Assembly: GCA_013365365.1 (NCBI GenBank)
Contig: JABVXU010000312.1
Location: 1-64,000, forward strand
Length of the DNA stretch: 64,000 nt
Direction: 5' to 3'
From: Cruorifilaria tuberocauda
Taxonomy: Eukaryota > Nematoda > Chromadorea > Rhabditida > Onchocercidae
Numbering within the stretch: position 1 is the stretch's first letter; every line of letters begins with the position of its first letter. The position numbers were made by a program, and so were the translations under genes. Shown in pieces: positions 37,759 through 49,566 of the stretch. Below the pieces are notes generated by a model. The model saw only the letters and a list, made by a program, of their open reading frames with translations, had not been told where the DNA came from and searched no databases.

Positions 37759-39956
37759 AGGAAAAAATGAAAACTTTAATGAAATTTTTAAATAAGATGA
37801 ACATCATCTTTAATGTATATTTCGTAAACATAGTGTACAATTTCGAATTGTATAATTTGGTTAAAGTTTAATTAAGTTTAATTAACCGCATGCATGCTAG
37901 GTACAATTACAATAATATCTTTTTTCACGTGATTCCACCGAATTTATGAACTATGTTTACAAAGAAAGTCTAAGTATGTTTACAAAATAAAGTTTGATTA
38001 ATTTTCATCTTAACTTCAAGCAAAAAACAACAACATTCACTGAAATGGTTAAATGAGCAAACTTAATTTACTTATTAAATTATTAATCCGATTCGGAAAA
38101 ATCACAGAAATGAAATCCATGATCAGAAAGTTTAAATAGCAGTGCAAATTATTCATTTTCAAACAATTTAAAAAAGGTGAATTGAAAAAGGTGAAAAAGC
38201 TGAACATGTATTTGAGCATAGAAAAAAATTATTTACTAAAATTAAGCACAGTATACCAATACAGTATCGAATTTGTACTGTTTTTTATATGCATTACTTA
38301 TTTATATGTATTATTTATTTGTATTGATTTTTCTCATACTGTAAAACGTGATGTTATACTATAAAACCCGTACGGTATTTATGGAAAGAGTTAAAATTCA
38401 ATTTACTTTATTATAAAATTTTCTCAAATTAATTTTTAAATTTCATAATTTCAATAACTAACTTCCATTGCTGATTTTAAGTTAAGCAGCAGGATAAATT
38501 AACTCACGCATATCATAGCAATCAACATGATTAATGCATGATTTTAATGTGATCTAAATAGTTGAAATTTTTCAAAAATTTGAAAATTTTTAAATAAGAT
38601 AGAAAATACGCATTAATTTTAATTGCGAAAATAACTTAAAAAATTTTCGGACCAAATCACTTCACTGATTTTTGATTAATGGCACCTTAAATTAAAGTTT
38701 TTTGATATGCTGATAACGTTGCAACGTTCCTAATCAGATTAGATAAATCAAACAAGCTTATCAATGATAAGCTTATCCATGGATTACACGTATTAAAACA
38801 TGTAACAGTAAGCTTACTTAATCGAGATAACTGAACTTAGTCAATATTATATACTTTATTATCCCTTTATTCATCCATTAATCTTTTATATAAAGATGTA
38901 TACTTGACAATTTGAACTTTTAATACTCAGTTATTGCATATGATTGATACGAGTAATTGATATATTTGATTCCAATCGATATTTTTGCAATCAATATTTC
39001 TTCATTTTTTTTTAGAGCGCTTAAATAATATCGGGAAGAAGTGAATGCCATTTTTCAAATTTTATCTGTACGATTTTTCAAAAATCAAAACAAACTTACT
39101 ATTTGCAATTACTGATAAAGAATTTGAAATGCTAAGTGATTAAGTTAGTATTACTTTTTGATTGAATTTTAAAAAGTTTATTTTTATCGCTCTTTACTTT
39201 CAAATGCAGAATGCTGAAAAATCAGCTATCGAAGAATAAAAATAAGTGAAATTTTAATTCCAATTTTAAATTTCAATCTTTTTCAATATAAAAACATTTA
39301 ACAGTTCTATTAGCGGATATAAAATTTCCAGCAATTGTTTGAAAATTACTAATTGAACATGCTAATCGTTAATTTAAATAAAGCTTTATCAGTTCCAAAT
39401 GCTATCATAAGCAAAAAGCTTACAAACTTATAAATGATAAGATATTGATTGATTAAATGTTATCAACACTTGCAATTTCTCAAAGAAAAATTCCCAATGT
39501 TATATGCTTGATTTATTGCAAATTTCATCGGCAGAAAAATATTCTTAAACGATTTGCTGCCATGCATGCAAATCAGAATGATTGAATATGATAATAATGA
39601 TAATAATATAAAAAAATATAATAAAAAGAAATTTCAAAATGTTAGAGCAATGTGATAAACATTGAACTTTTATACAGCTTTCAGTCAAAAACTTTCTCTT
39701 TAAAGTGTTTTAAAAATATCGTAATTAATCAGTTTTGTACTGGAACTGCAATAATTTGATCATAATTTTTATGATCATGAAATGATTAGAGTAAGAAGGT
39801 GGATAAGGTTTAGTATGAATCTGAAATAGTTAGATTGAATTAAAAATTAAAAAGGAAATTAACTGAATTAATTGTGTGATCTCGTGATATGTCCTCTCCA
39901 ATAACGGTAAAGAAAAAAAAGATTGGTGTAATTGTTGAAAGTAAATTGCAGTTATT

Positions 39957-40891
39957 ATGAAAAATTTATTCCAATTTCTTTATGTATTTAACGTGTATTT
40001 TCTGATCGCAAAATCACAAATACTTAATTGGGTTAGTTTTATTTAAAGTATAGCAATATTGATTGATTTTTGTTGCTGTGAGATTTATTAAAAATTATCA
40101 GTTAAAATGTATTTCCTGCTTTAAAAACTAGCTAATATGATATTATTACCTAGAAGTTGTCTTGTATAAAGAGAAAATATAATTTCAAATAAGAAATCGA
40201 TAGCTTTTCTCGTAATTTTACGTAGACGTTTTTTTAAGGATGACACGTTTAGTCCTGATAATGAAATGCCAAGAAATTATCGTGGCTCAACTTTCATAAA
40301 TACCGATGGAATGTAAGTATTGCTTATAAAAATATCTTAATTTTAAGATAACTAAAAAAATTAAAATCAAAATCCCAAATCCAAAATGACTAAAGTAAAA
40401 CTTGAAGTATTATATGAAAGTTTTTTTCTTTTTCTCCATATTTTTAATTATTCCTTTTTTAAATTTAAAATTTATATTTTCTTCAATCAAAATTAAGTTT
40501 TCAAAAGTTTATTTCAGACAACAATTTTGCTATACTCATGCTAATTGCTATAGTATGCGTGAGCCAATTCATTGGTGTCATCTATTCGAGAATCAACAAT
40601 GGACGTAAGTTTTCTCGAATTAAGCAAAAATCTGTTAATATTAGTAAAAATAATATGTGAAAACTTTTTAAAGAAATTTTAACTTTCAATTTAGTAAATT
40701 TTATGGGTCGGATTTGTTGCGAAATTCAATAAAGATAATTTTTCAGTGAGAAAGGATGTTACTGTGATCCGATTTTGAAGTCATGCATCATTGAACGCAT
40801 TACTAAACTTGGCCCAGTAAGTAAAATTAATAATTATGCATACTGTATACCACGAAATTCCTGGCAATGTCCTCCTTATCAATTTACATAA
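39957..40891 (+). CDS. secreted eight-cysteine-scaffold protein, copy B
   Basis: Four exons, 39957-40031, 40239-40312, 40518-40604 and 40747-40891 (phases 0, 2, 2), give 126 residues. Exon 1 is a signal peptide (MKNLFQFLYVFNVYFLIAKS). Mature pattern C-x5-C-x9-C-x12-C-x-C-x6-C-x19-C-x7-C, with CY..REPI.WC, KGCYCD and a WQCPPYQFT end. It shares exon lengths, intron phases and all eight core cysteines with copy A but lacks the two extra cysteines of A's exon 2. The donor-like GTAAGT at about 40819 is read through, because the downstream YC...WQCP is homologous to copy A. A spliced-leader-type acceptor (AAATTGCAG) ends 5 bp before the ATG, and AATAAA is at 41038. Function unknown. Confidence 0.85.
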
Positions 40892-41722
40892 ATTTCATTA
40901 AAGTTTCCACTTTTGACGTGATGTAGTTTTTGGGGTAACTTATGCAGTCTTTGCGTAAGTATTACTGTAATTTGAATAAATACTGTAAAAAGTCTTTCGC
41001 GTATATTTCTCGTATACTGTATATTACCGTAAACGAAAATAAAGTTTTTTAGTTGAAAAAAAAATGAAAATAACATCATTTGTCATTTACCTCGCATTAT
41101 CCCTTTGAATTTCAATTTGTTTTTGAACCTTAAATTAAAATCTGATCAAAAACATACATTTAGTCTAAGATTGTTGATTTTGATTGATAAAAAAATCATT
41201 AAATGTCATAACTTTTTGTTAAAGTAACTCTTAAAGTACTTACCTATCTTAGTGTCATAATAAATAGAAGGAAATAAGATTCAAACTGTGCATGAAAAAT
41301 ACAGGTATGCAATACTATTTCAAGATTTATTTAAAAAATTAAATTAGGATTTAGTTAATTTAGAAAATTATTATTTAATCCTTTTTATTCATAAATTATT
41401 TTACCTTTAGTGGAAGGTAAAACTGTCTACAAATACAGTAGAATGATTTATTACGAAATAAAATTTAATACTTCAATTACACATTAATATTGATAAAATG
41501 TGTAATGAAAATACAATGATAATGATAATAAAAATAATTATAATGATAATGAACATGATGAAAATTTATAGTGAAAATACAATGATGATGATGATGAAAA
41601 TATAATGATAATGATGATGATAATGAAAAACAAAACGAAAGTTCAAAGTTCATTTTTCAATATTTCTCGAAATGATTAATTAATCAACCATTCATTACAT
41701 CATCGTAATTAATCATGAATCA
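40892..41722. other. convergent intergenic region between copy B and the INSFNGN genes
   Basis: Copy B's polyadenylation signal AATAAA is at 41038-41043. Transcription converges here: plus-strand genes to the left, minus-strand genes to the right. About 41515-41630 is a degenerate (ATGATA/ATGATG)n repeat. No gene is seen. Confidence 0.65.
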
Positions 41723-42569
41723 TTAGCAATAATAATAGTATTGTGGTTGCCTGTAGTAGTAGTATGGCGGATATCCAGGACTGACCGGAAGAAATGACGA
41801 AGCCGGTTGACGGAAAACGTTCGCATTATTATTTAACGACTAAAAATTACAGATAATTTTTTCTTTCTTTTGTTTTCAATCAGAAATTACCTCCGTTTCC
41901 AAAATTTTTTTCAGTTAATCATGTAACCGGAAATTATTTTCAAAAGTTTGAAAAACCGAAAAACAGTATATGATTTCCTATTTTCGATTTCCTATTTTTT
42001 TGTATGATTTCCGATTTGCAATAATCATTAAGTACTTCTACGCAGCTATATCAATATCATCTATTAACTTTTCGGCTTTTCTTCCACTGATAATAAACTG
42101 ATAATAAATTGATAACATTTTAGGAATTCCAATACGAGTAATTCAATTATGAATTATTTTTAATGAAATGAAATAAAACATACCCGTGCTCCTGCACGAT
42201 TTCTATTGAATGAGTTAATTGCTTGCCCGACAATAAGTTGCACAGAAATACTCATGCTTAAATTACCCATTTCATTAGTTAGTCAAGACGAGTAGAGTAT
42301 GAAAAGAACTAAATTTAAAGAATTTCAGAAATTTCTTTAAATTTTTCTTCCAAAAATTTCAGCATCTTAAAATTAGTTTGAGTTAGTTAGAATTGCTCTA
42401 AAACTAAAGTGAAATATTAATTTACTTAAATATATTTTAAAAGTAAAGTGAAATATTAATTTACTTAAATATATTTTAAAGCTAAAATGAAATATTAATT
42501 TACTTTAATATACTTTAAAACTAAAGTAAAATATTAATTTACTTACATTATTGCGTATTGCAGTAGCAT
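41723..42569 (-). CDS. INSFN-family secreted protein 1, Tyr/Pro-rich tail
   Basis: Minus-strand exons 42547-42569, 42184-42256 and 41723-41839 (phases 2, 0) give 70 residues. The first two exons form a leader (MLLQYAIIMSISVQLIVGQA) followed by INSFNRNRAGAR; the third begins SLNNNAN, identical to the third exon start of the gene at 46770-48209, and ends in a tyrosine-rich YPPYYYYRQPQYYYYC tail with a single cysteine. Exon 2 is 73 bp in both genes. The ATG is placed in the 23 bp first exon because phase 2 is required by all three family members. Donors are GTAAGT and GTATGT. A 39 bp tandem repeat fills part of intron 1. Function unknown; the YY-rich end could be a cross-linking or structural peptide. 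Confidence 0.72.
42403..42545. repeat. 39 bp tandem repeat, 3.6 copies
   Basis: Copies of a unit containing AAAGTGAAATATTAATTTAC begin at 42403, 42442, 42481 and 42520. The last copy runs into the 5' splice site of intron 1 of the minus-strand gene (ACTTAC, donor GTAAGT on the minus strand), so this repeat family abuts a splice donor. Confidence 0.9.
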
Positions 42570-44547
42570 ATTGTTGGATTTTACCAAGGTAATGTTACTT
42601 TTGTAATTCCTACAAAAAAAATAGTAAGCAATTAAAAGATCAACAATTTCCTAATACTGAATTCTTAACTGTTAAATTATCCGTCAAAAAAATAGGGAAA
42701 AGGTAAAATATGGAAGATGGTTTTAATAACTTTTAATATAATTTAATTTTAGTAATTTAACTTTTAATTTGGATAAAAGGATAATAATTTATCATGATCA
42801 TCACGAAATAACATTATCAATGATTATCAGTGTAAATTCATTAGAGTCAGATGATAAAATAGACCGAGTAAACTAGGTAAATCTACAGTACTAAAGTTGA
42901 ATACAATATTTTGTTGGAAAATACATACATTTATATTTAACTTCAACAATTTAACTTTTAACTTTGATTTAATTTAACTTAGATAGAAGAAAAATACTTT
43001 ATCATGATCATCAAGAAATAACATTATCAATGATTATCAGTGTAAATTGATTAAAGTCAGATGATAGAATGGATCGAGTGAACTGGGTAAGTTTACAGTA
43101 CGAAAGTTGAATACGATATTTTGAAAAATACATGTATTTATACTCTTTTTTTATAATAATTTTAAAATTCAATTAGAAAGTAGGAGGGAATAGAAGAAAT
43201 TTGAATGGAGAAAAATTCAAGAAAAAGAAAGTTCAAACTAGAATTAGGTCAAAATATTGGATGAATAATGAGTGAAACTACAGAAAATACTCGTACTTAC
43301 TACAAAGAGCAATTATTAACTCTTTTCAAGAAACACAAATAACACGTGAACTATCTATAGTAAACAGGTAAGAAAATATGAAAACACTTTTTCGAAAAAT
43401 TAAAATTATTGTTTAATTTGAATTCATAATAAAAATTTAGATATACTGGACGAGTACGAAGTATGCCGGACCGAAAGTAAGTGCTTCATGATATCAATGA
43501 TAAGAAAATATAAATTATCACATTAATGATAAAGGAAAGTGATAAAAGATAAAAGATGATAAAAGGAAAATGATAAAAGAACATAGGAAATAGCTTATCA
43601 AAATAAAATATAGAACAAAATTTCATGTAAAGTATTACTTGAGAATACGATCCTGTCAAATACAGTATTATTGTGGGAATGATAGTAAATAATTATTATT
43701 GTACCAAAGACAGTAAATCATTATCATTATACGAATGTTAGTAATTTAAGTAATTATCATCTTAAAGAAATTCAGCTATTTTCAATCAATCGAAATTTCA
43801 AAAACTTCGAAAACATAATTTACTAATTTTAGGCTTACAATATTTTCTGAACTTGAGAAAATTCATTTAATATTTAGGATTTTAATTCCTATTTAAAAGC
43901 AAATAATATAAAATTTATTAAAACTTGATTAAACGATGAAATTCGAAAATTTAGATGAATTCAGGTTAATTATATAAATTCATATCGAAAATAATTCGTT
44001 TCTGCCTATTTTACAGTTATTCATTGCTTTACTTAATTTGAATTAAGTATCTCATTCCTTTTTATTTTAATTACTTCTTTTTCATTGTAATTTATTATAA
44101 TTTTTTCCAAATATGATTTTTTATCATTTATATTTTTATTTTTCAGCACATTTTCATCGTTTCCTCTTTAAGTTTTACAAAGAGATATTGTATATTCAAT
44201 TTCTACTGTGTATACTTATTACTGGAAATTAAATAATGAAATATGAAAATAATTATTGTTATTTAATTATTTTGGAGATCAAATATTGCCATTTGATTAC
44301 GTTTTCTTTTCTTTATTACTTATAAAATTATCGATTTATATCAATGGGCTTAAAAAAAGCATAGCATAAGAATAAAAAAGTACAAGAATTATTAACAATT
44401 CTTGAAATAAATTTCAATTTCAATTTTCTACGATTGTTTATTTTATCAGTTTGTATTTCAAATAAAACTAAAGATGTGGAATTTTATTTTTTTCTTAACA
44501 AACTTTTTATGTTTAGGAAACGATTCAGAACTTTTATTAAGCATAAA
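42570..44547. other. intergenic between INSFN-family genes 1 and 2
   Basis: Contains the approximately 190 bp tandem duplication at 42750-43140 (listed separately) and otherwise AT-rich DNA with scattered TTATCA/TGATAA words. No exon was recognised. Confidence 0.55.
42750..43140. repeat. tandem duplication of about 195 bp
   Basis: Segments 42750-42940 and 42947-43140 match through ATCATGATCATCACGAAATA, CATTATCAATGATTATCAG and GTTGAATACAATATTTTG with about one difference in ten. The duplication lies upstream of INSFN-family gene 1 (180 bp from its ATG), so it may have copied promoter sequence. Confidence 0.85.
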
Positions 44548-45323
44548 TTATGGAATTGCCATATTATCATCATAGGCATTAATTATCACACTATCACTGC
44601 GTGGTAAATAATTATCCGGTATTTCTATTTCGATATCTGGTATGTCCTGTGGAAAAATCGATAAATCAATCCCGTTGAATCCCTGGAAATTCCAAAATGC
44701 AATAGTTCCAGTTGAATCAATCGAATAATTGCTAATCAACGATAACTTATCAATTCTCTCAATAAAAATTGACAAGTACTTTTAAAACTTACATCATTAC
44801 CGATTACATTGCCATTAAATGAGTTAATTACAAGTTCATTGGAAATGTGATGAGAAATGATTAACATTCTGAAAAAGAAATAAACAAAGTACATTGATAA
44901 TGTCAGCAATTTTTGTTTTATAAAATATTTTAGGACAGCTTCTTTCTTTATATGTTGAAAGATAGCAATATCGATTTTCCCTTTTTAATTAAAAAAATAT
45001 CTTCTTGAGCCTTATTCTCATTTGAATTGAGTTTTAGTGATTAAAAATGAAATTGAATTGATGAAAAAGAAAAGGAATCGATAAAAATTAAACAATAAGA
45101 AAAAAATTTACAAAACTACCGGCAAATAGAAACTCATATCAATGTAAGCTTCTGAAATCTGAAATTCAAATTTAATCTAAAATATAAAAATTTAAAATTT
45201 AAACATCACCATTCAACGTAACTAAAATTGTATAAATTAAGAGAATATATATATGAGGTTCATTTCTTCACTAATCACTGATCGGAAATTTATTTCCTCA
45301 CTGATTCACAAATAAATTTTCAT
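44548..45323 (-). CDS. INSFN-family secreted protein 2, acidic tail
   Basis: Minus-strand exons 45310-45323, 44793-44868 and 44548-44745 (phases 2, 0) would give 95 residues. Exon 2 reads MLIISHHISNELVINSFNGN then VIGND, matching the family motif, with good splice sites (TTTTTCAG acceptor, GTAAGT donor). The 47 bp second intron uses acceptor GATAAG; an alternative acceptor 12 bp earlier keeps frame but makes a 35 bp intron. Exon 3 encodes a tail with no cysteine, rich in D/I/P (PDIEIEIPDNYLPRSD), ending DDNMAIP, unlike the other two members. The 14 bp first exon (MKIY then L) is the weakest part; it was chosen because it gives the required phase and a plausible signal peptide. If wrong, the ATG inside exon 2 might serve. 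Confidence 0.6.
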
Positions 45324-46769
45324 ATTGGAGCAATAAGTAAAGTTGAGTAAAACACTGACATCGGATAGTCCGGAAAATAAATCAGCCAATAATCCGGAAA
45401 ATAAACCAATCAATAATACCATTTCTCAACTCCTACATTATCCAGCTATTATCTTATTCTCATGATGATTTTAAAATAAAAAATTGAGAAATCTTCCTTG
45501 TTATTAACAAAGTTACTATCAAACGATAAAAAATGAATAATTTTTATTTTACCAAATGAATTATTTCGTAATTTTTTGTTCAAATAAAAGGAATGGTATC
45601 AGGTTTGAAATCAGGTTTATAATGCAAAGTACAAGTAATCAATGTTTTTTTTTCCACTTTCTTTTTTTTCCTCCACAATTTATCAATTCATTAATTATTG
45701 GCAAATTTTGATCATGGCTTTTATTTTTCTAATTTTATCGAATAATTTTAAAGTAATTTAAAAGTAATAAATCTCTTATCTTTGGTAACTTTTATTTAAA
45801 TTGACTTACAATTAGAGGGAAAATGGTAAATTTTTTTTTTAATTGACAATAGAATTCAATAATTTCATTTTCATATTTTGACTTATCAGCTGAATAAAAT
45901 TTACTCATACAATCTCTGATCATTTCAATAAATCAAACAATTTCAACCATTCTAATAACATCACTAAAACTCAAAAGAAGGGTAAAGTAATTTCAACCAA
46001 CTTCAGCGTCACTAAAAATTCAAAAAATTGAGTGTGAATAATAAACAGGTTCTAGATTTTAATTTAATAAAAAAAAAATTTAGAGCGTAAATGGTAATGC
46101 ATGAGCAAAATTACTTTTATTAAGTAGAAGAAGAAGAACAAGAAGAAGAAAAAAACCATGGTATATAGCACTTTATTTTTTACTTTATCATAACATTTGT
46201 TAAGAGAGGAAAATGAATTGAATGAAATGAAATGAAAAATAAAATTAATGAAATCATGAATATATTTTCATGACTCATTTTGACAGTTCATTTTAAAATG
46301 TTATTTCGAATTAGAAAGCGTAATGTTAATAAAATTCTTGAGTAATTTCAAATTAGACAGAGTAAATGTTGATAAAATTGTTGAGTAATTTTAAATTAGA
46401 CAGAGTAAATGTTGATAAAATTGTTGAGTAATTTCAAATTGGACAGAGTAATTTTGATTGTTGAGTATTTTAAAGTTTTTGAAAATGAATTTTTATATCA
46501 CTAAGCTAAAAAGAAACAAACAATTCTTCAAGTAAATTTCTATTCCAATTTTCTACGATTATTCATCATATCATATCATATCAGTTAAGTGATTTTTTGA
46601 TATAAGTATTATTTCATGTTTGAAACAAATGGATTAATATGTTAATTTCAAACATAAATTAATTAATTGCAATTCCAATTAACAAATATCATGAAATTGG
46701 CGGAAAAGAAACTTCAGAAAATATTTTCCAAATTAATTACAGTATGAAAAAGAAAATTACAGTAATTGC
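45324..46769. other. intergenic between INSFN-family genes 2 and 3
   Basis: AT-rich without recognisable exons. A (GAA)n run lies at about 46125-46152. Three near-identical 52-54 bp copies of a unit containing GACAGAGTAAATGTTGATAA lie at about 46310-46460. Confidence 0.55.
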
Positions 46770-48209
46770 TTAGATGATACTGTATGAACCCCAAGTGTAA
46801 ATATGTGCTGGATTTCGAATTGGTTGATTACCATATCTTCCACCTAGAAATGCTAAATATCCGCTATGAATTCCATCATTTCTATCTCCGGTATCATAAT
46901 CATAATCTTCCTGTCGTCTACGACCACCACCATCACGTCTACGACCACCTCTACGTCTACCACCTCTACGTCTACCAGCACGGTTATCACCGGTAGACGG
47001 TATAGATCCTCGTCCATCAATGAATGGTAAATGTGGATAGCCACCAGCGTAGCTACGAATATATGATAAATATCCCCGCTCTTCACCACTAAAATATGGT
47101 GTCATGCCAATATAACGATTAGGATATTCAGGTACCGGTATAGGAGGATAAGGATAAGGTGTATAATAAGGTGGTAAAAATCTTCTATAATCAACAGTAG
47201 TTGTTGTCCTCATTGTTGTTGTTGTTGTTGTTGTTGTTGGTCTTGTGGTACTTCTTATTAAATAAGGATCGAAAGGTGAAAGAACACCTTGATTAGCATT
47301 ATTATTCAATGACTGAAACAAAAAAAAATAAATATAAAAAATATCGTTTATTCCAAAAAAAAAAAAAAAACTTAGCCATTCTTTCAGTTATTGTTTATTT
47401 AATTTAATTTTACAATTAATAATTATATGCTTAAACTTTGTTAGCTAATCAATATTTATCAAACTATTAAAATGTAGAATTATCAATTTCACATTTTCAA
47501 CGATTTAATACTAATTAAGAAAATGATATTTAGAAATTGATAATTTGATAATTAATTAAAGATAATAATTATGTAATAAATTTTAAAACAAACATTATCT
47601 CCCACTATATTACCATTGAATGAATTGATTACCGCACCGTTAGTTGATATGATTAAAGATAGTGAACTAAAAATATTAATGATTAAAAAAAATAAAAGTA
47701 TAATTTTATTAATTATCTTATTAATGATTAAAACCGTAAAATTAAAAAACGGAATATTTTTCCGGAAAATGATTCTCTTTATTAGTTAACAATGAATTTA
47801 TCATTTCTTACTTATCTTAAGAATACAATAAAGTGTATTATAATAAATATTAATTATTCTGTATTATATTAAATTGATTTCTTTTTGAAGCTAAAAATAA
47901 GAAAAATTTTTTGAATTAAAATTTGAAATTGAAATTTGAATTAGCAAAAGGAAATTATTTGTATTTTAGAAATCATTATGGAAACCTTTTCTAGTAGTAA
48001 AATAATTTTATAGATACAAATTAAATTTTGTTTGATAAATTTGTAATTTTTATAAATACAAAACTTTCTTGTATTTAATTTTTTTTTTTGCTTTTCTCCG
48101 TCAATAAATTTTATTTAGTCATATTTAAATTTTATTTGAAGAAAAGTTATTTTACAAATATTACTTCAAAATTCACCTACATAGCTAAAGTAATAAGAAT
48201 GCGTCGCAT
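46770..48209 (-). CDS. INSFN-family secreted protein 3, Thr/Pro/Tyr and Arg/Gly-rich tail
   Basis: Minus-strand exons 48181-48209, 47594-47666 and 46770-47312 (phases 2, 0) give 214 residues. Leader MRRILITLAISLSLIISTNG is followed by AVINSFNGNIVGDN; exon 3 starts SLNNNAN as in family gene 1. The tail has an eight-threonine run (TTTTTTTTMRTTTT), a P/Y-rich block (PPYYTPYPYPPIPVPEYP), a basic block of RRRGG units (GRRRGGRRRGGRRRDGGG), an acidic YDYDTGD stretch and a G/Y-rich end. There is no cysteine. The plus-strand and frame-shifted open frames over the same DNA are shadows. The (GTT)n run at 47212-47240 encodes the threonines. A 470 bp minisatellite lies 0.57 kb upstream. Function unknown; the composition resembles secreted low-complexity structural or nucleic-acid-binding proteins. 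Confidence 0.78.
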
Positions 48210-48777
48210 TAAATCCGCTTTTTCTCCTCTTCTGATCATTTTCAGAGAGCTGAAACAATAAGAAAATGTCAAAACAATAAGACAATTGAATTGTTATAAT
48301 AAATTCATTATGTGATTTTTTCATTAATTATAATAAACTGAGGGAGTTAAAACAAATTTATCAATAATAATAATAATATGAGAGAATATTCACAACAATA
48401 ATTATTTAATTTGCGAGAAAAAAGAAAACAAAAAATATTAGGCCATTTTAGCTAACTTTTTCATATATTTTAGAAACGAAAAATTTCCTAAAACAATAAA
48501 ATAATGCCAAAACAACAAGATAATTGTTATAATAAATTCATTCTGTAATTATTTCATCAATTACAACTACCATGCAATTTCTTTATCGATAATAATAATT
48601 TAAAGGGAATATTCACAGCAATAGTTATTTATTTTGCAACTTAAAAATATGATGGCTTAATATTTTTCATTTTTGATAAGCTTTATATATTTTGCAATGA
48701 TAATTTCCACTAAAACGTATTAAAAAAATAAGTCGAAAAAAAAGCTTAACTTACTTCAAAACAAAAACTTAGCATGA

Positions 48778-49245
48778 ACTTAAAAACGAACACTTAAAAA
48801 CAAACACTTAAAAACAAACACTTAAAAACAAACACTTAAACTTAAAAACAAAAACTTAAAAACAAAAACTTAAAAACAAAAACTTAAAAACAAAAACTTA
48901 AAAACAAAAACTTAAAAACAAGAATTTAAAAACAAAAACTTAAAGACAAAAACTTAAAGACAAAACTTACTTAAAAGCAAAAACTTATTTAAACATAAAA
49001 ACTTACTTAAACACAAAAACTTACTTAAACACAAAAACTTACCAAACACAAAGACTTCAAAACAAAAACTTATTTAAACACAAAAACTTACTTAAACGCA
49101 AAAACTTACTTTAAACACAAAAACTTACTTAAACACAAAAACTTACTTAAACGCAAAAACTTACTTTAAACACAAAAACTTCAAAACAAAAACTTATTTA
49201 AACACAAAAACTTACTTTAAACACAAAAACTTACTTAAACACAAA
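48778..49245. repeat. ACTTAAAAACAAAA minisatellite with evolving unit
   Basis: The array starts with 14 bp units ACTTAAAAACAAAC, changes to ACTTAAAAACAAAA from about 48840, and then to an 18-19 bp unit ACTTACTTAAACACAAAA from about 48965 to the end. Strand bias is complete: one strand has almost no G. It sits 0.57 kb upstream of INSFN-family gene 3. Confidence 0.95.
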
Positions 49246-49518
49246 AAAGCAAAAACAATTCTTCCAGTAAAACAATGACACTTAGTAATAACAAAATTCG
49301 ATTAAAATTGAGTAACGAATGAAATGTTAGGAAAGATTTGACGAAACAAATGGAGAGAATTACCTTTTTTCATTTAAAAAAAAATAGACGAAGAAAATGA
49401 AAACAAGAAATTGCTCAATATCTATCAACACTATTGGATGATGTCCTTTTAATGAACATTATCGTTATCATTTGATTCGTACAATTTACCTTTCCAAAAT
49501 TACCTTTAAACAAAAAAT

Positions 49519-49521
<3 letters not shown>

Positions 49522-49561
<40 letters not shown>
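49522..49561. repeat. (CT)n microsatellite
   Basis: About 19 uninterrupted CT dinucleotides. The plus-strand open frame over it reads LSLSLS and is an artefact. Confidence 0.97.

Positions 49562-49566
<5 letters not shown>

Larger units (their letters stand above)
36416..39950. other. intergenic between the two eight-cysteine genes
   Basis: Holds the decayed exon tail at 36801-36846, the second 40 bp ACGTCA/ACGTGA element at 37719-37758 (listed separately), another box TTTTTTCACGTGATT near 37920, and a cluster of palindromic GTATAC/CAGTATAC motifs at 37545-37605. Otherwise AT-rich without a supported gene. Confidence 0.6.

Noticed and set aside
40819..40825. GTAAGT inside the last exon of copy B as a splice donor
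   Set aside because: Reading through keeps the frame and provides the last two scaffold cysteines that align with copy A.
46784..47089. Overlapping plus- and minus-strand frames rich in H/Y and V/D over INSFN-family gene 3
   Set aside because: They are other-frame readings of the RRRGG-coding DNA and lack a start context or splice links.
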